Source of the DNA: Couchioplanes azureus
GTDB lineage: Bacteria; Actinomycetota; Actinomycetes; Mycobacteriales; Micromonosporaceae
Reading direction: 5' to 3'
Assembly (NCBI RefSeq): GCF_014648355.1
Contig: NZ_BMQY01000007.1
Coordinates: 212,505 to 263,689, forward strand
DNA length: 51,185 nt
Position numbers and translations under genes: made by a program. Position 1 is the stretch's first letter. Every line of letters starts with the position of its first letter. The notes beneath the pieces are model-generated. The model ran no database searches and was not told where the DNA came from. It saw only the letters and a list, made by a program, of their open reading frames with translations. Of this stretch, positions 1-7,530 are shown piece after piece.

Positions 1-2259
1 CCGGCGGTCGCCGGTGGCGGCGGCCGCCGCGGTGAGCACCTCGAACCATCGGGGCCGCCACTGGGGCCGCACGGCGCGCAGGTCCGCACCCTGCCCGGCG
101 GTGAGCATGAGCTCCAGGCAGCCCTCCGGGTCGCCGGCGGCGTAGCGGACCCAGCCGAGCATCCCGTCGGCGGAGGCGGACTGCCAGTCGCGGTCGCCGC
201 CGGCCAGGGTCTCCGCCTCCGTGCCGGCGGCCATCGCCTCCGCCAGGTCGCCGGTCCACACCAGGGCCCAGGACCGGTATCCCTGCACCCGTGCCCGCCC
301 GTCCCGGCCGCCGGTGAGCGTCTCGGACTCCAGCGCGTCGTCGAGCAGGGGCACGGCCTCGCGCAGGTCGCCGGTGCAGCAGTACACGACGCCCTCGAGG
401 GTCTGCAACGCGCCGATCAGGTGGCTCTGGCCGGTGGCCCGGGCGACCCGCAGCGCCCGGCGCAGGTGCCGCCGGGCCGCGGCGTAGCGCTCCAGGTAGA
501 GCTCGCCCCAGCCGAGGAAGAGCGCGGCGTCGAGGCGCTCGGCCAGCTCGTGGTCGGGCATGGCGTCGACCATGGCGGTCGCCTCGTCCAGCCGCTCGCC
601 GCTGTCCCGGCCGCCGCCGGACGCCTGGCTGACCGCCACACCGACCCCGAGCGCGGCGGCGAGCAGCGGCCGGCTGCCGGTGTGCCGGGCGGTCTCGATG
701 GCCTCCGCGACCGCGGTGTCCCCGGCCGAGCCGGTCATCAGGGTGGTCAGGGCCAGCGCGACCCGCAGCGTGCCGGCGGCCATGCCGCGGGGCTCCGGCA
801 GGCTGTCCAGCTCGCGCAGGACGAGGGCGTGCGCCTCCTCGTGCTCGCCGAGCAGGTGCAGCAGCGCGCACAGGAAGCCGACCACCCGGGCCCGCGGCTC
901 GCTGCCGGGCCCGAGCATGCCGAGGAGCTCGTGGAGCAGCGCCCGGCCCTCGGCGAGGCGGCCGGTGATGCCGAGGGCCTCGGCGCGCAGGTGCAGGAGC
1001 TCGATGCGGGTGGCGACGGTGTCGTCCTGCCGGGGGAGCAGGGACAGCGCCGCCTGCAGCCAGTGGGCGGCGGCCGCCGGGGTGACCCGCAGCGCCTGGG
1101 CCGCGGCCACCCGCAGCAGCCGCACCGCATCCAGGTCGCCGACGGCGGCCGACGCGTGCACGTGCACCGCCTGGTCGGCGACGGGTGCCCCGCGACGGCG
1201 CAGTTCCGCCGCGGCGCGCGCGTGCGCCGCGACCCGCCAGCCCGGGCCGGCGTGGTGGTAGGCGGCGCTGCGCAGCAACGGATGCCGGAAGCGCACGGCA
1301 CCGCCGAAGCCGGCCGGGCGCACCAGGTCCCGGGCGGTGAGCTCGTCCAGGGCGGCGAGGACGGCGTCCAGGGGCAGCCGCGCCACGATGGCCAGCAGGC
1401 CGGGGTCGGCGTCGTCGCCGGTCACGGCGGCCGCGTGCAGCACCTCCCGGCGTACGGTGTCGAGCGCCGCGAACTCCCCGGCCAGGGCGGACGCGACGTC
1501 GGGCGGTGGGGCGCCCTCGTCCACGGCGGCGCCCCGGGCCAGCAGTTCCAGGTGGAACGGGTTGCCGGCGCTGGCGTCGTACAGCCGCCGGCGCCGGCGC
1601 GGGCCCGCCCCGGGCGGCAGCAACGGCCCGGCCTCGGCGAACGACAGCGGCCCGACGGTGACCACGGTGGCCAGCCCGCGGTGCACCGCCGCCGCCATCG
1701 CGGAGGCGAGCCGGGCCGGCGCCTGCCGCGGCCGGTACGCCAGCGCGAGCAGCACGCCGCCGCGCGGCGGATGGCGCAGCAGGTGGTCGAGCAGCTCCAC
1801 CGAGCCCGCGTCGCTCCAGTGCAGATCGTCCAGGACGAGCACCAGCCCGCGGTCGGCGGCGAGGCCCTCGAGCAGGGCCCGCACCGCCCGGTGGATCCGG
1901 TACCGCTCCGTGGCCAGCAGCGCGGGCTCGCCCGCCTCCGGCTCGGCGCTCAGGGCGGGGAAGACCGAGCGCAGCAGCCGCAGGTCGGCGGCGCCGGGTA
2001 CGGCCGACCGGTCGACGTGGTCGGCCAGCGCGTTCCTGATCGTGCCGAAGGGCACCTCGCGCTCGAACTCGGCGGCCCGCCCGGCCAGGACCGGGCAGCC
2101 GCGGCGGCGCGCCTCGGCGGCGAGCTCGCCGAGCAGCCGGGTCTTGCCGATGCCCGGGTCGCCGCAGATGCCGACCACCACCGCCCCGCTCGCCCGCCGG
2201 TCCAGCGCGTCGCGCAGCACCGCCAGCTCCGGGGCCCGCCCGGCCAACGAGTCCCGCAC
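1..2259 (-). CDS. AAA-ATPase transcriptional regulator (LuxR/MalT-like large regulator), C-terminus outside window
   Basis: At least 753 codons are open from a GTG at 2259 to the left edge. The start is chosen for the upstream GGGGGAGGA. The N-terminus has a Walker A motif GDPGIGKT (residues 33-40) and a Walker B-like LVLVLDDLHWSD (about 138-149), the layout of the AAA_16 ATPase module of large actinobacterial LuxR-family regulators. The rest is Ala/Leu/Arg-rich helical sequence with TPR-like character, usual for the middle of this family. The expected C-terminal LuxR helix-turn-helix would lie beyond position 1, so DNA binding is inferred from family architecture only. Such proteins usually couple ATP and ligand binding to activation of nearby genes, but no target is evident. 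It is separated from the glucan operon by a hairpin, so it is probably its own unit. Confidence 0.8.
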   Translation of the reverse strand, partial: MRDSLAGRAPELAVLRDALDRRASGAVVVGICGDPGIGKTRLLGELAAEARRRGCPVLAGRAAEFEREVPFGTIRNALADHVDRSAVPGAADLRLLRSVFPALSAEPEAGEPALLATERYRIHRAVRALLEGLAADRGLVLVLDDLHWSDAGSVELLDHLLRHPPRGGVLLALAYRPRQAPARLASAMAAAVHRGLATVVTVGPLSFAEAGPLLPPGAGPRRRRRLYDASAGNPFHLELLARGAAVDEGAPPPDVASALAGEFAALDTVRREVLHAAAVTGDDADPGLLAIVARLPLDAVLAALDELTARDLVRPAGFGGAVRFRHPLLRSAAYHHAGPGWRVAAHARAAAELRRRGAPVADQAVHVHASAAVGDLDAVRLLRVAAAQALRVTPAAAAHWLQAALSLLPRQDDTVATRIELLHLRAEALGITGRLAEGRALLHELLGMLGPGSEPRARVVGFLCALLHLLGEHEEAHALVLRELDSLPEPRGMAAGTLRVALALTTLMTGSAGDTAVAEAIETARHTGSRPLLAAALGVGVAVSQASGGGRDSGERLDEATAMVDAMPDHELAERLDAALFLGWGELYLERYAAARRHLRRALRVARATGQSHLIGALQTLEGVVYCCTGDLREAVPLLDDALESETLTGGRDGRARVQGYRSWALVWTGDLAEAMAAGTEAETLAGGDRDWQSASADGMLGWVRYAAGDPEGCLELMLTAGQGADLRAVRPQWRPRWFEVLTAAAAATGDRR

Positions 2260-2363
2260 CCGTCCTCCCCCGCCGGACCGACCGCCGGCCTCCGCGCGCC
2301 GCGATCATATCCATCGACGGATGACGGTACGTGTGGACGGTGGGCGCCCCGGGCGCCGGGGAC

Positions 2364-2393
2364 GGGTGCGGCGGTCAGGGGCCCGCCGCACCC
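2364..2393 (-). terminator. Hairpin downstream of GH81 gene
   Basis: An 11-bp perfect inverted repeat (GGGTGCGGCGG / CCGCCGCACCC) with an 8-nt loop begins 5 nt after the stop codon of the GH81 gene. No U-tract follows, which is common for actinobacterial terminators. It probably ends the GT2-adaptor-GH81 transcript. Confidence 0.55.
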
Positions 2394-2397
2394 GCCG

Positions 2398-4701
2398 TCA
2401 GGGCTGCCGGACGATGCTCTGCCCGGCGTCGACGACCACGGTCGCGACGATCGTGCCGTCGCGGCGGAACGTGACCGTCCGGCGCGTGGCCGTCGGGTTG
2501 GCCGCCAGCAGGCGCGGCTGGCTGGTGGTGCCGAAGGCCAGCCCGTACGGGCCGTCGGCGACCACCGCGGGCTGCGGGGGACCGTACGCCGCGAGCATCT
2601 CCACCCAGTACCGGACCATGGCGCGGCTCGTACTCTCCTCGCGCGGCAGCTTCGCCGTGAGCCGGCGCCGGGCCGCCGCCGGATCCGCCACCGCGAGGTC
2701 GGCCGCGAACAGGTCGCCCCACACCCGGGGATCGCCGCGCACGTCGCGGGTGAGCTCCCGCTGCCGGGCCGCGGCCGCGCCCGCGTCGCCGCGGTACAGC
2801 GACCCGAAGGTGAGCGGCAGCAGCTGGATGCCCAGCACGGACTCCGGCCGGGGATCGAACCAGGTGGCGTAGTCGATCTTGGCGTCCCAGACGATCCCGG
2901 CGACCGTGTGCGCATAGCCGGCCGGGCGTTCCGCGCCCTCGCCGAGCCAGTAGCGGCGGGCGGTCGCGGCCTCGAGCGCGTAGTGCGTGACGCCGTACGT
3001 GGTGAGCTGCTCGTCGCCGGACACGATGCCCCAGCGGGTGACCGCCTCCCAGGCGGCGACCGCCTCGCTGGACGACTCCTGGTTGTTGCCGTCGGCGAAG
3101 GGCGCGAACCCGGACGCCGCGGAGTGGCCGAGGTAGGCGTTGAACGCGCGGAACGCCGGGAAGCCGTTGGCGCCCGTGCCGGACAGGGTGCCGCTGTAGT
3201 CGCGGGCGACCAGCGCGACGGCGCCGCCGTAGTCCCGCAGGAACGCCGGATCGGCCTCGGCCAGCACCGCCGCCGCGCGCACCAGGTAGCCGTACTGGAA
3301 GTGGTGGTCGTTGTAGTCGCCGCTGCCGAACTCCGCGGGCACCGCGATGAGGCCGCCCCACACCCGGTCGTAGGCGAAGTACCGGACGTCGCCGGGGCCG
3401 CGGTAGGTGAGCCAGTCCACGAGGGCCGGCCGCAACCGGCGCAGGGCCGTCTCCTGCTCGGCCCGGGCACCGATGCCCTTGGCCACCTCCGCGACGGCGG
3501 CCAGGCGGCCCAGCTCCTTCAGCCCGAAGTAGCTGCCGCCCTTCGCGGTCGCCGGTGCGCGGGCGAGGTCGGCGGTCAGGTCGGCGAGCACGGCGGCGCG
3601 GGCCGTGCGCGTCAGCGGGACCGCGGGTGCCTCGGTGACCAGGCCCGGCATCGGCACCCGGACGCGGACGACGGTGGCCCGTGCCACCGACAGCGATCCC
3701 CGCGAGTCGGGGTAGTCGCCGGCCAGCGGCTCCAGGTCGCCGCCGGGCACCAGCGCGGCCCGGTGGTGGGGCAGCAGCGCCCACAGCCCCGGCCGGCCGG
3801 TCCGCCGTTCCGCGCGCAGCGTCTGCGTGACGGTGCCGGCGGTGGCGTCGTACGCCATGGAGGAGGTCGTCCGGATCACCGGGTCGCCGGCGGCTCCGGC
3901 CAGGGCCCGCGCCCACCGGCCGGCGTCCACCCGGTCGGGTACCCGGGCCACCGCGACGGCGGTGCGGCCGGGGCGGTCCACGGTGAGCCGGTCGCCGTCC
4001 TGGCGCCAGCCGGCGCCGTCCTCGGCCTGCACGTCCCAGCGCTGGCCGGCGACGGTGAGCTGGGCCAGCGGCCCGGAGCCGCCGACCCGGACGACCGGCC
4101 CACTCGCCGTCAGGGCGGGGGTCGCGCCCTCGAACTCCAGGTACAGCACCGGGCTGCCCTGCACCACGGTGATCTCCATGGCGCCGCCGCCGCGGAGCTG
4201 GGCCCGCAGCACGACGTGGAAGGCGCCGTACCCGGTGACCTCGACGGCGGAGATCGGGCCGCCGGCGTGCAGGGCCGGCTGGAACGGCGTCACCACCGCG
4301 TTCGCGGACGCGGCCGGGGCGGCGGAGCTGATGCCCAGCCCGGCCCCGGTGCTCCCGATCGCCAGCGGCCGGGCCCAGAGCGGCCGCTCCAGCCGGCCGG
4401 TCAACGCCGAGGTCCACCACTGGTTGGTGGGCAGAGCCTGCCCGGCCAGCGGCTGCCCGGCCCGCACCGGCGCGGTCTTCGGGGCCGCGCCGGTCGCCGC
4501 GGCGTCGGCCAGCACGGCCTTGCCACCCGGGTCCGGGCGTCCCAGCGGGGTCGTGGCGGCGCCCTCGGTGAGCGCACCGTACGCGGGCGGCGGCGGCTCC
4601 GGAACCGTCCGGTCGGCGTCGCGCGTCCAGCAGCCCGCGGTCAGCGCCATCGCCGTGGCGGTGCATGCGGCGGTCACGATCCGCCGGAGGCGGGCGCTCA
4701 T
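2398..4701 (-). CDS. Glycoside hydrolase family 81 endo-beta-1,3-glucanase, lipoprotein
   Basis: This 767-aa protein has an N-terminal lipoprotein signal with lipobox LTAGC (Cys at about residue 24), so it should be anchored outside the membrane. The GH81 signature is visible: PTNQWWTS near residue 90, YNDHHFQYGYL (about 462-472) with the conserved Asp-His-His, and ADGNNQESSSEA (about 536-547) with the glutamates that act in catalysis in this family. GH81 enzymes cut internal beta-1,3-glucan linkages. The length fits a bare catalytic module plus lipoprotein tether; I see no carbohydrate-binding module. The ATG overlaps the stop of the upstream adaptor gene as ATGA, so the two are translationally coupled. 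Its place in a GT2 synthase operon suggests it trims or releases a self-made glucan rather than acting as a fungal-wall degrader, though the latter is not excluded. Confidence 0.87.
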   Translation of the reverse strand: MSARLRRIVTAACTATAMALTAGCWTRDADRTVPEPPPPAYGALTEGAATTPLGRPDPGGKAVLADAAATGAAPKTAPVRAGQPLAGQALPTNQWWTSALTGRLERPLWARPLAIGSTGAGLGISSAAPAASANAVVTPFQPALHAGGPISAVEVTGYGAFHVVLRAQLRGGGAMEITVVQGSPVLYLEFEGATPALTASGPVVRVGGSGPLAQLTVAGQRWDVQAEDGAGWRQDGDRLTVDRPGRTAVAVARVPDRVDAGRWARALAGAAGDPVIRTTSSMAYDATAGTVTQTLRAERRTGRPGLWALLPHHRAALVPGGDLEPLAGDYPDSRGSLSVARATVVRVRVPMPGLVTEAPAVPLTRTARAAVLADLTADLARAPATAKGGSYFGLKELGRLAAVAEVAKGIGARAEQETALRRLRPALVDWLTYRGPGDVRYFAYDRVWGGLIAVPAEFGSGDYNDHHFQYGYLVRAAAVLAEADPAFLRDYGGAVALVARDYSGTLSGTGANGFPAFRAFNAYLGHSAASGFAPFADGNNQESSSEAVAAWEAVTRWGIVSGDEQLTTYGVTHYALEAATARRYWLGEGAERPAGYAHTVAGIVWDAKIDYATWFDPRPESVLGIQLLPLTFGSLYRGDAGAAAARQRELTRDVRGDPRVWGDLFAADLAVADPAAARRRLTAKLPREESTSRAMVRYWVEMLAAYGPPQPAVVADGPYGLAFGTTSQPRLLAANPTATRRTVTFRRDGTIVATVVVDAGQSIVRQP

Positions 4702-5513
4702 CCGGCGCCGTTCACCGCGGGCGTCCGGCCGACCGCGGTGTCGGTGTCGATGCCGGCGGTGAAGCGCAGGCCCGGCACCAGCGTGCCGACCCGGTCGACG
4801 GCGTCCGTGCGCGGGACCAGCACGACGGTGAGCTGGTCGTGCGCCTCCCGCTGGTCCTCGGAGAGCGGGGCCTCGGAGAGCGGGTCGGGACCCACCCGGG
4901 CCTCGACGTGATCGACGACGGCCGGCACCGGGCGGGCCAGGCCGGGGCCGCTGATCTGCGCCGCCATGCCCAGGCGCAGCTCGCGGAGCTGCTCCACGCC
5001 GGCCCTGGCGTGGAAGCTCAGCCGGGTGTGGTCGTACAGGGTGATCACCGGCTCCCCGGCGCCCACCACGCCGCCGGCGGCGACGTCGATGTCGGACACG
5101 GTTCCGGGCGTCGGCGCCCGCAGCACCTCGACCGCCGGCCGGTCGCCCGTGGGCGGCTTGTCGGCCAGCCGCACGCGTGCGAGCTCCTGGCCGGCGGCGA
5201 CCCGGGTCTGCTCGGTCACCAGGATCTCGGTCACCACGCCGGAGCCGGTGGCGCCGACCGGCAGCGCGTCCGCGGTCAGGGTGGCGTCGTCGAGGGTGAC
5301 GACGGCGCCGGTGGCCAGCCGGTGGTTCGCCACGTAGGTGCCGCCGGCGGCCGCGCCGGCCACCAGCAGCGCGGTGACGACGCAGGTGCGGACGACGGGC
5401 ATCCGGGACCGGGAGGTGCCGCGGGCACCGCCGTCCGGCGCCTGCGGGACGGTGCGATCGGGTCCGGCCTCGGGGGAGTCCGGGAGACGGTCGTGTTCGA
5501 CCACAGTGGTCAT
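4698..5513 (-). CDS. HlyD-like membrane-fusion/adaptor protein with biotinyl-lipoyl-like fold
   Basis: 271 aa from the ATG at 5513, with AAGGG about 9 nt upstream. The first 40 residues are cytoplasmic and polar, then comes one membrane helix (about residues 41-63), then an extracytoplasmic part. The latter has a split lipoyl-like domain (GSGVVTEILVTEQTRVAAG, then RAPTPGTVSDIDVAAGG) and a beta-barrel-like tail, the layout of periplasmic-adaptor proteins of efflux or polysaccharide-export systems. No PilZ domain or long coiled-coil hairpin is visible, so it is shorter than HlyD or Alg44. It lies 44 nt after the GT2 synthase and overlaps the GH81 gene by 4 nt. Inferred role: extracytoplasmic partner guiding the nascent polymer from the synthase. 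It might instead belong to a transporter, but no transporter gene is adjacent. Confidence 0.75.
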   Translation of the reverse strand: MTTVVEHDRLPDSPEAGPDRTVPQAPDGGARGTSRSRMPVVRTCVVTALLVAGAAAGGTYVANHRLATGAVVTLDDATLTADALPVGATGSGVVTEILVTEQTRVAAGQELARVRLADKPPTGDRPAVEVLRAPTPGTVSDIDVAAGGVVGAGEPVITLYDHTRLSFHARAGVEQLRELRLGMAAQISGPGLARPVPAVVDHVEARVGPDPLSEAPLSEDQREAHDQLTVVLVPRTDAVDRVGTLVPGLRFTAGIDTDTAVGRTPAVNGAG

Positions 5514-5557
5514 GGCGGTGATCCCTTGAACGGTGGAACAGGTCGATGGGTGGTGGT

Positions 5558-7144
5558 TCAGTGGGCCGGCGCGACGGCCTTCGCCGGCACGGTCCCGGCG
5601 CCGGTGCCGGGACCGGCGGGGACGGCGTCCGGGTCGTCGGCGCCGCGTCCGGCGACCGACTCGATGACGATCCGCCCGAGGATCAGCACGATCATCGTGG
5701 CCCAGGCGACGGAGAGCCAGGTGGGCGCCGGGTCGGCCATGACGACGAGGCCGACGACGATGCCGGTGACGTTGAGGACGACCAGGGCCAGCTGCGGCAT
5801 CACGACCCAGAGCGACCGGGTGCCGGCGCCGGCCTCGTTGGTGGCCTTCCAGGTGGCCCGGGTACGCCGCAGCGTCGCCCAGAACGCCCGGGCGTGCACC
5901 GGCGCGGCCCCGATGCTCGTGACGATCGCGGAGCCCTTGAAGCCGCCGGACTGCAGCCAGGTGACGACCAGGACCATCACCTGGAACGGCACGTAGTGGG
6001 CGGCCCAGGTGACCCCGTCGGCCCGGATCGGGCTCAGCGCGAACAGCAGATACAGCGCGGGCAGCAGCATGAAGGTGAGCATCGCCAGCGACAGCAGGTA
6101 GTGCGTGCCCACGAAGAGGTACTGCAACCGCTGGTCGACGGTCAGCCCGCTGCCGCGCCGCAGCAGCCCGCCGCGCAGCACGACCTCGAAGCCGCCGCAG
6201 GCCCAGCGCAGCTGCTGTTTCAGGTACGACGCCACGTCCGTCGGCGCCAGCCCCCGGGCCAGCACCTGCGGCACGTAGATGGACTTCCAGCCCCGCCGGT
6301 GCAGCTCCACCGAGGTCCAGATGTCCTCGGAGTTGCTGCCGGTGGCGATGCCGCCGATCTCGTCCAGGGCGGCGCGCCGGAACATGACGTTGGTGCCGAC
6401 GCAGAACGCGGCGTTGAAGTGGTTCTTGCCCGGGCACACCAGCTCGTAGAAGATGCGCTGGGCCTCCGAGGTGCCGGTGGAGACCAGGTTCGCCTGGTTG
6501 GTGTACGACTGCGGCGACTGCACGAACGCCACGTCCGGGTCCTCGAAGTGCGGCAGGATCTGCAGCAGGAAGGCCGGATCGGGGACGTGGTCGGCGTCGA
6601 AGATCACCACGTACTCGCCGGTGGTGCGGGCGAGCGCGGCGTTGACGTTGCCGGCCTTCGCGTGCAGACCGCCGTCGCGGCGCAGATATCCGACCCCCTC
6701 CTCGGCGCAGATGTCGCGCAGGACGTCGCTGTCCCCGTCGTCGAGCACCCACGTCGCGTGCGGGAGCGTCATGTCGCGGGCGGCGCGCAGGGTCGTGCGG
6801 ACCAGCTCGGGCGCCTCCCCGTACGCGGTGATGAAGACGTCGATGGCGGGCACCTCGGCGCCGGCGCGCAGCCGGTTGCGGCGCACGGTGACGCCGGCGG
6901 GCTCGTCGCGGTTGTCGTGGGCCAGGATGGTCCACCACGTGCCGATGGCGTGCACGGCCGTCAGGCCCTCGGCCAGCAGCATCGCGCTCCACAGCCAGAC
7001 GGGCCCGCGATACTGCGGGTCCAGCAGGAAGGTCTGGTAGAAGAGGGTCGCGAGCAGCGCCCCGAGGATGGCGACCCGGGTGGACCGCTGCAGCGGCCGC
7101 CAGGCTTGCCTGGCGGCGCGCGATTGCGGTTCGGCGATCGGCAT
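5558..7144 (-). CDS. Processive family 2 glycosyltransferase (cellulose/curdlan synthase-like)
   Basis: 528 aa from the ATG at 7144, chosen over an upstream in-frame start because GGGAG sits 5 nt before it. Two membrane helices (about residues 24-72) precede a cytosolic GT-A domain with DDG (135-137), DADH (183-186), SEDIW in place of the usual TED (272-276) and QQLRW (310-314). These are the D,D,D,QxxRW residues of processive beta-glycan synthases. At least four further helices follow. Such enzymes polymerise and extrude a beta-linked glucan from a nucleotide sugar. No C-terminal PilZ domain is present. The downstream GH81 gene acts on beta-1,3 bonds, pointing to a curdlan-type product rather than cellulose; the product is inference. 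First gene of a three-gene operon. Confidence 0.88.
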   Translation of the reverse strand: MPIAEPQSRAARQAWRPLQRSTRVAILGALLATLFYQTFLLDPQYRGPVWLWSAMLLAEGLTAVHAIGTWWTILAHDNRDEPAGVTVRRNRLRAGAEVPAIDVFITAYGEAPELVRTTLRAARDMTLPHATWVLDDGDSDVLRDICAEEGVGYLRRDGGLHAKAGNVNAALARTTGEYVVIFDADHVPDPAFLLQILPHFEDPDVAFVQSPQSYTNQANLVSTGTSEAQRIFYELVCPGKNHFNAAFCVGTNVMFRRAALDEIGGIATGSNSEDIWTSVELHRRGWKSIYVPQVLARGLAPTDVASYLKQQLRWACGGFEVVLRGGLLRRGSGLTVDQRLQYLFVGTHYLLSLAMLTFMLLPALYLLFALSPIRADGVTWAAHYVPFQVMVLVVTWLQSGGFKGSAIVTSIGAAPVHARAFWATLRRTRATWKATNEAGAGTRSLWVVMPQLALVVLNVTGIVVGLVVMADPAPTWLSVAWATMIVLILGRIVIESVAGRGADDPDAVPAGPGTGAGTVPAKAVAPAH

Positions 7145-7319
7145 GGTCGCTCCCTTGCAGGGATATTCGACAGTTTGTTTCGCTGTCATAAAGAATGGCG
7201 ATCACGGGCGTCCGTCGTCGTTGTCGGACCGCTGCCGGACCCGCGCCGGACGGCGTCGGGGTGGCACCCGAAAAACGCTAGGGGTAGACGCCAGTCATTG
7301 GCAAACGGGCAGCCCAGAA

Positions 7320-7366
7320 TGCGGATACGGGCTTTGACCAGGTCTTGAAACGTCGCTGTATCCGCA
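7320..7366. promoter_or_regulatory. Inverted repeat in the GT2 operon upstream region
   Basis: TGCGGATAC at 7320-7328 pairs perfectly with GTATCCGCA at 7358-7366 across 29 nt. The intervening sequence contains the small palindrome GACCAGGTC and, read on the minus strand, TCAAG and TCAAA exactly 11 nt apart. It lies about 175-220 nt upstream of the synthase start, so it could be an operator or a structured 5' leader. It does not match the conserved core of c-di-GMP riboswitches. Confidence 0.35.
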
Positions 7367-7430
7367 CGTAAACCGGTCGTTCATCGCATTCTTTTCCGGC
7401 TGGGACAGTGCCCCCGCAGGTCAGACGGAA

Positions 7431-7459
7431 GAGGCTCGGGTAACGGCGCCCCGAGCCTC
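7431..7459 (-). terminator. Hairpin downstream of ctaD
   Basis: A perfect 10-bp stem (GAGGCTCGGG / CCCGAGCCTC) with a 9-nt loop lies about 70 nt beyond the ctaD stop codon. There is no U-run. It would insulate the GT2 operon from ctaD transcription. Confidence 0.5.
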
Positions 7460-7530
7460 GAGTGACGACCCTCACAAACGTTTTCATCGGGTCGGCGCGG
7501 CCATGTGCGCCAACTGAAATTCCGATCGCC

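Larger units (their letters stand above)
7145..7530. other. Gene-free leader/promoter region upstream of the GT2 operon
   Basis: No convincing gene lies here. The stretch holds, from the GT2 side outward: the RBS and short leader, a GTCCGGC-rich segment (about 7215-7260), a 9-bp inverted repeat around 7320-7366 and a terminator-like hairpin at 7431-7459 behind ctaD. It is less GC-rich around 7280-7400 than its surroundings, as expected of a promoter region. I cannot assign a -35/-10 pair with confidence. Confidence 0.5.

Noticed and set aside
2304..2309. TATGAT as a -10 box for the AAA-ATPase regulator
   Set aside because: Position, 45 nt before the start, is plausible, but no -35 hexamer is recognisable at the right distance.
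421..4911. A 4.5-kb open frame on the plus strand opposite the regulator and GH81 genes
   Set aside because: Composition is Gly/Arg/Ala/Pro-rich with no domain motifs; it is the usual stop-poor antisense frame of very GC-rich coding DNA. The minus strand has clear GH81 and AAA motifs.
7190..7430. c-di-GMP riboswitch in the GT2 operon leader
   Set aside because: Tempting because beta-glucan synthases are often c-di-GMP controlled, but the conserved riboswitch core and tetraloop-receptor sequences are not found.
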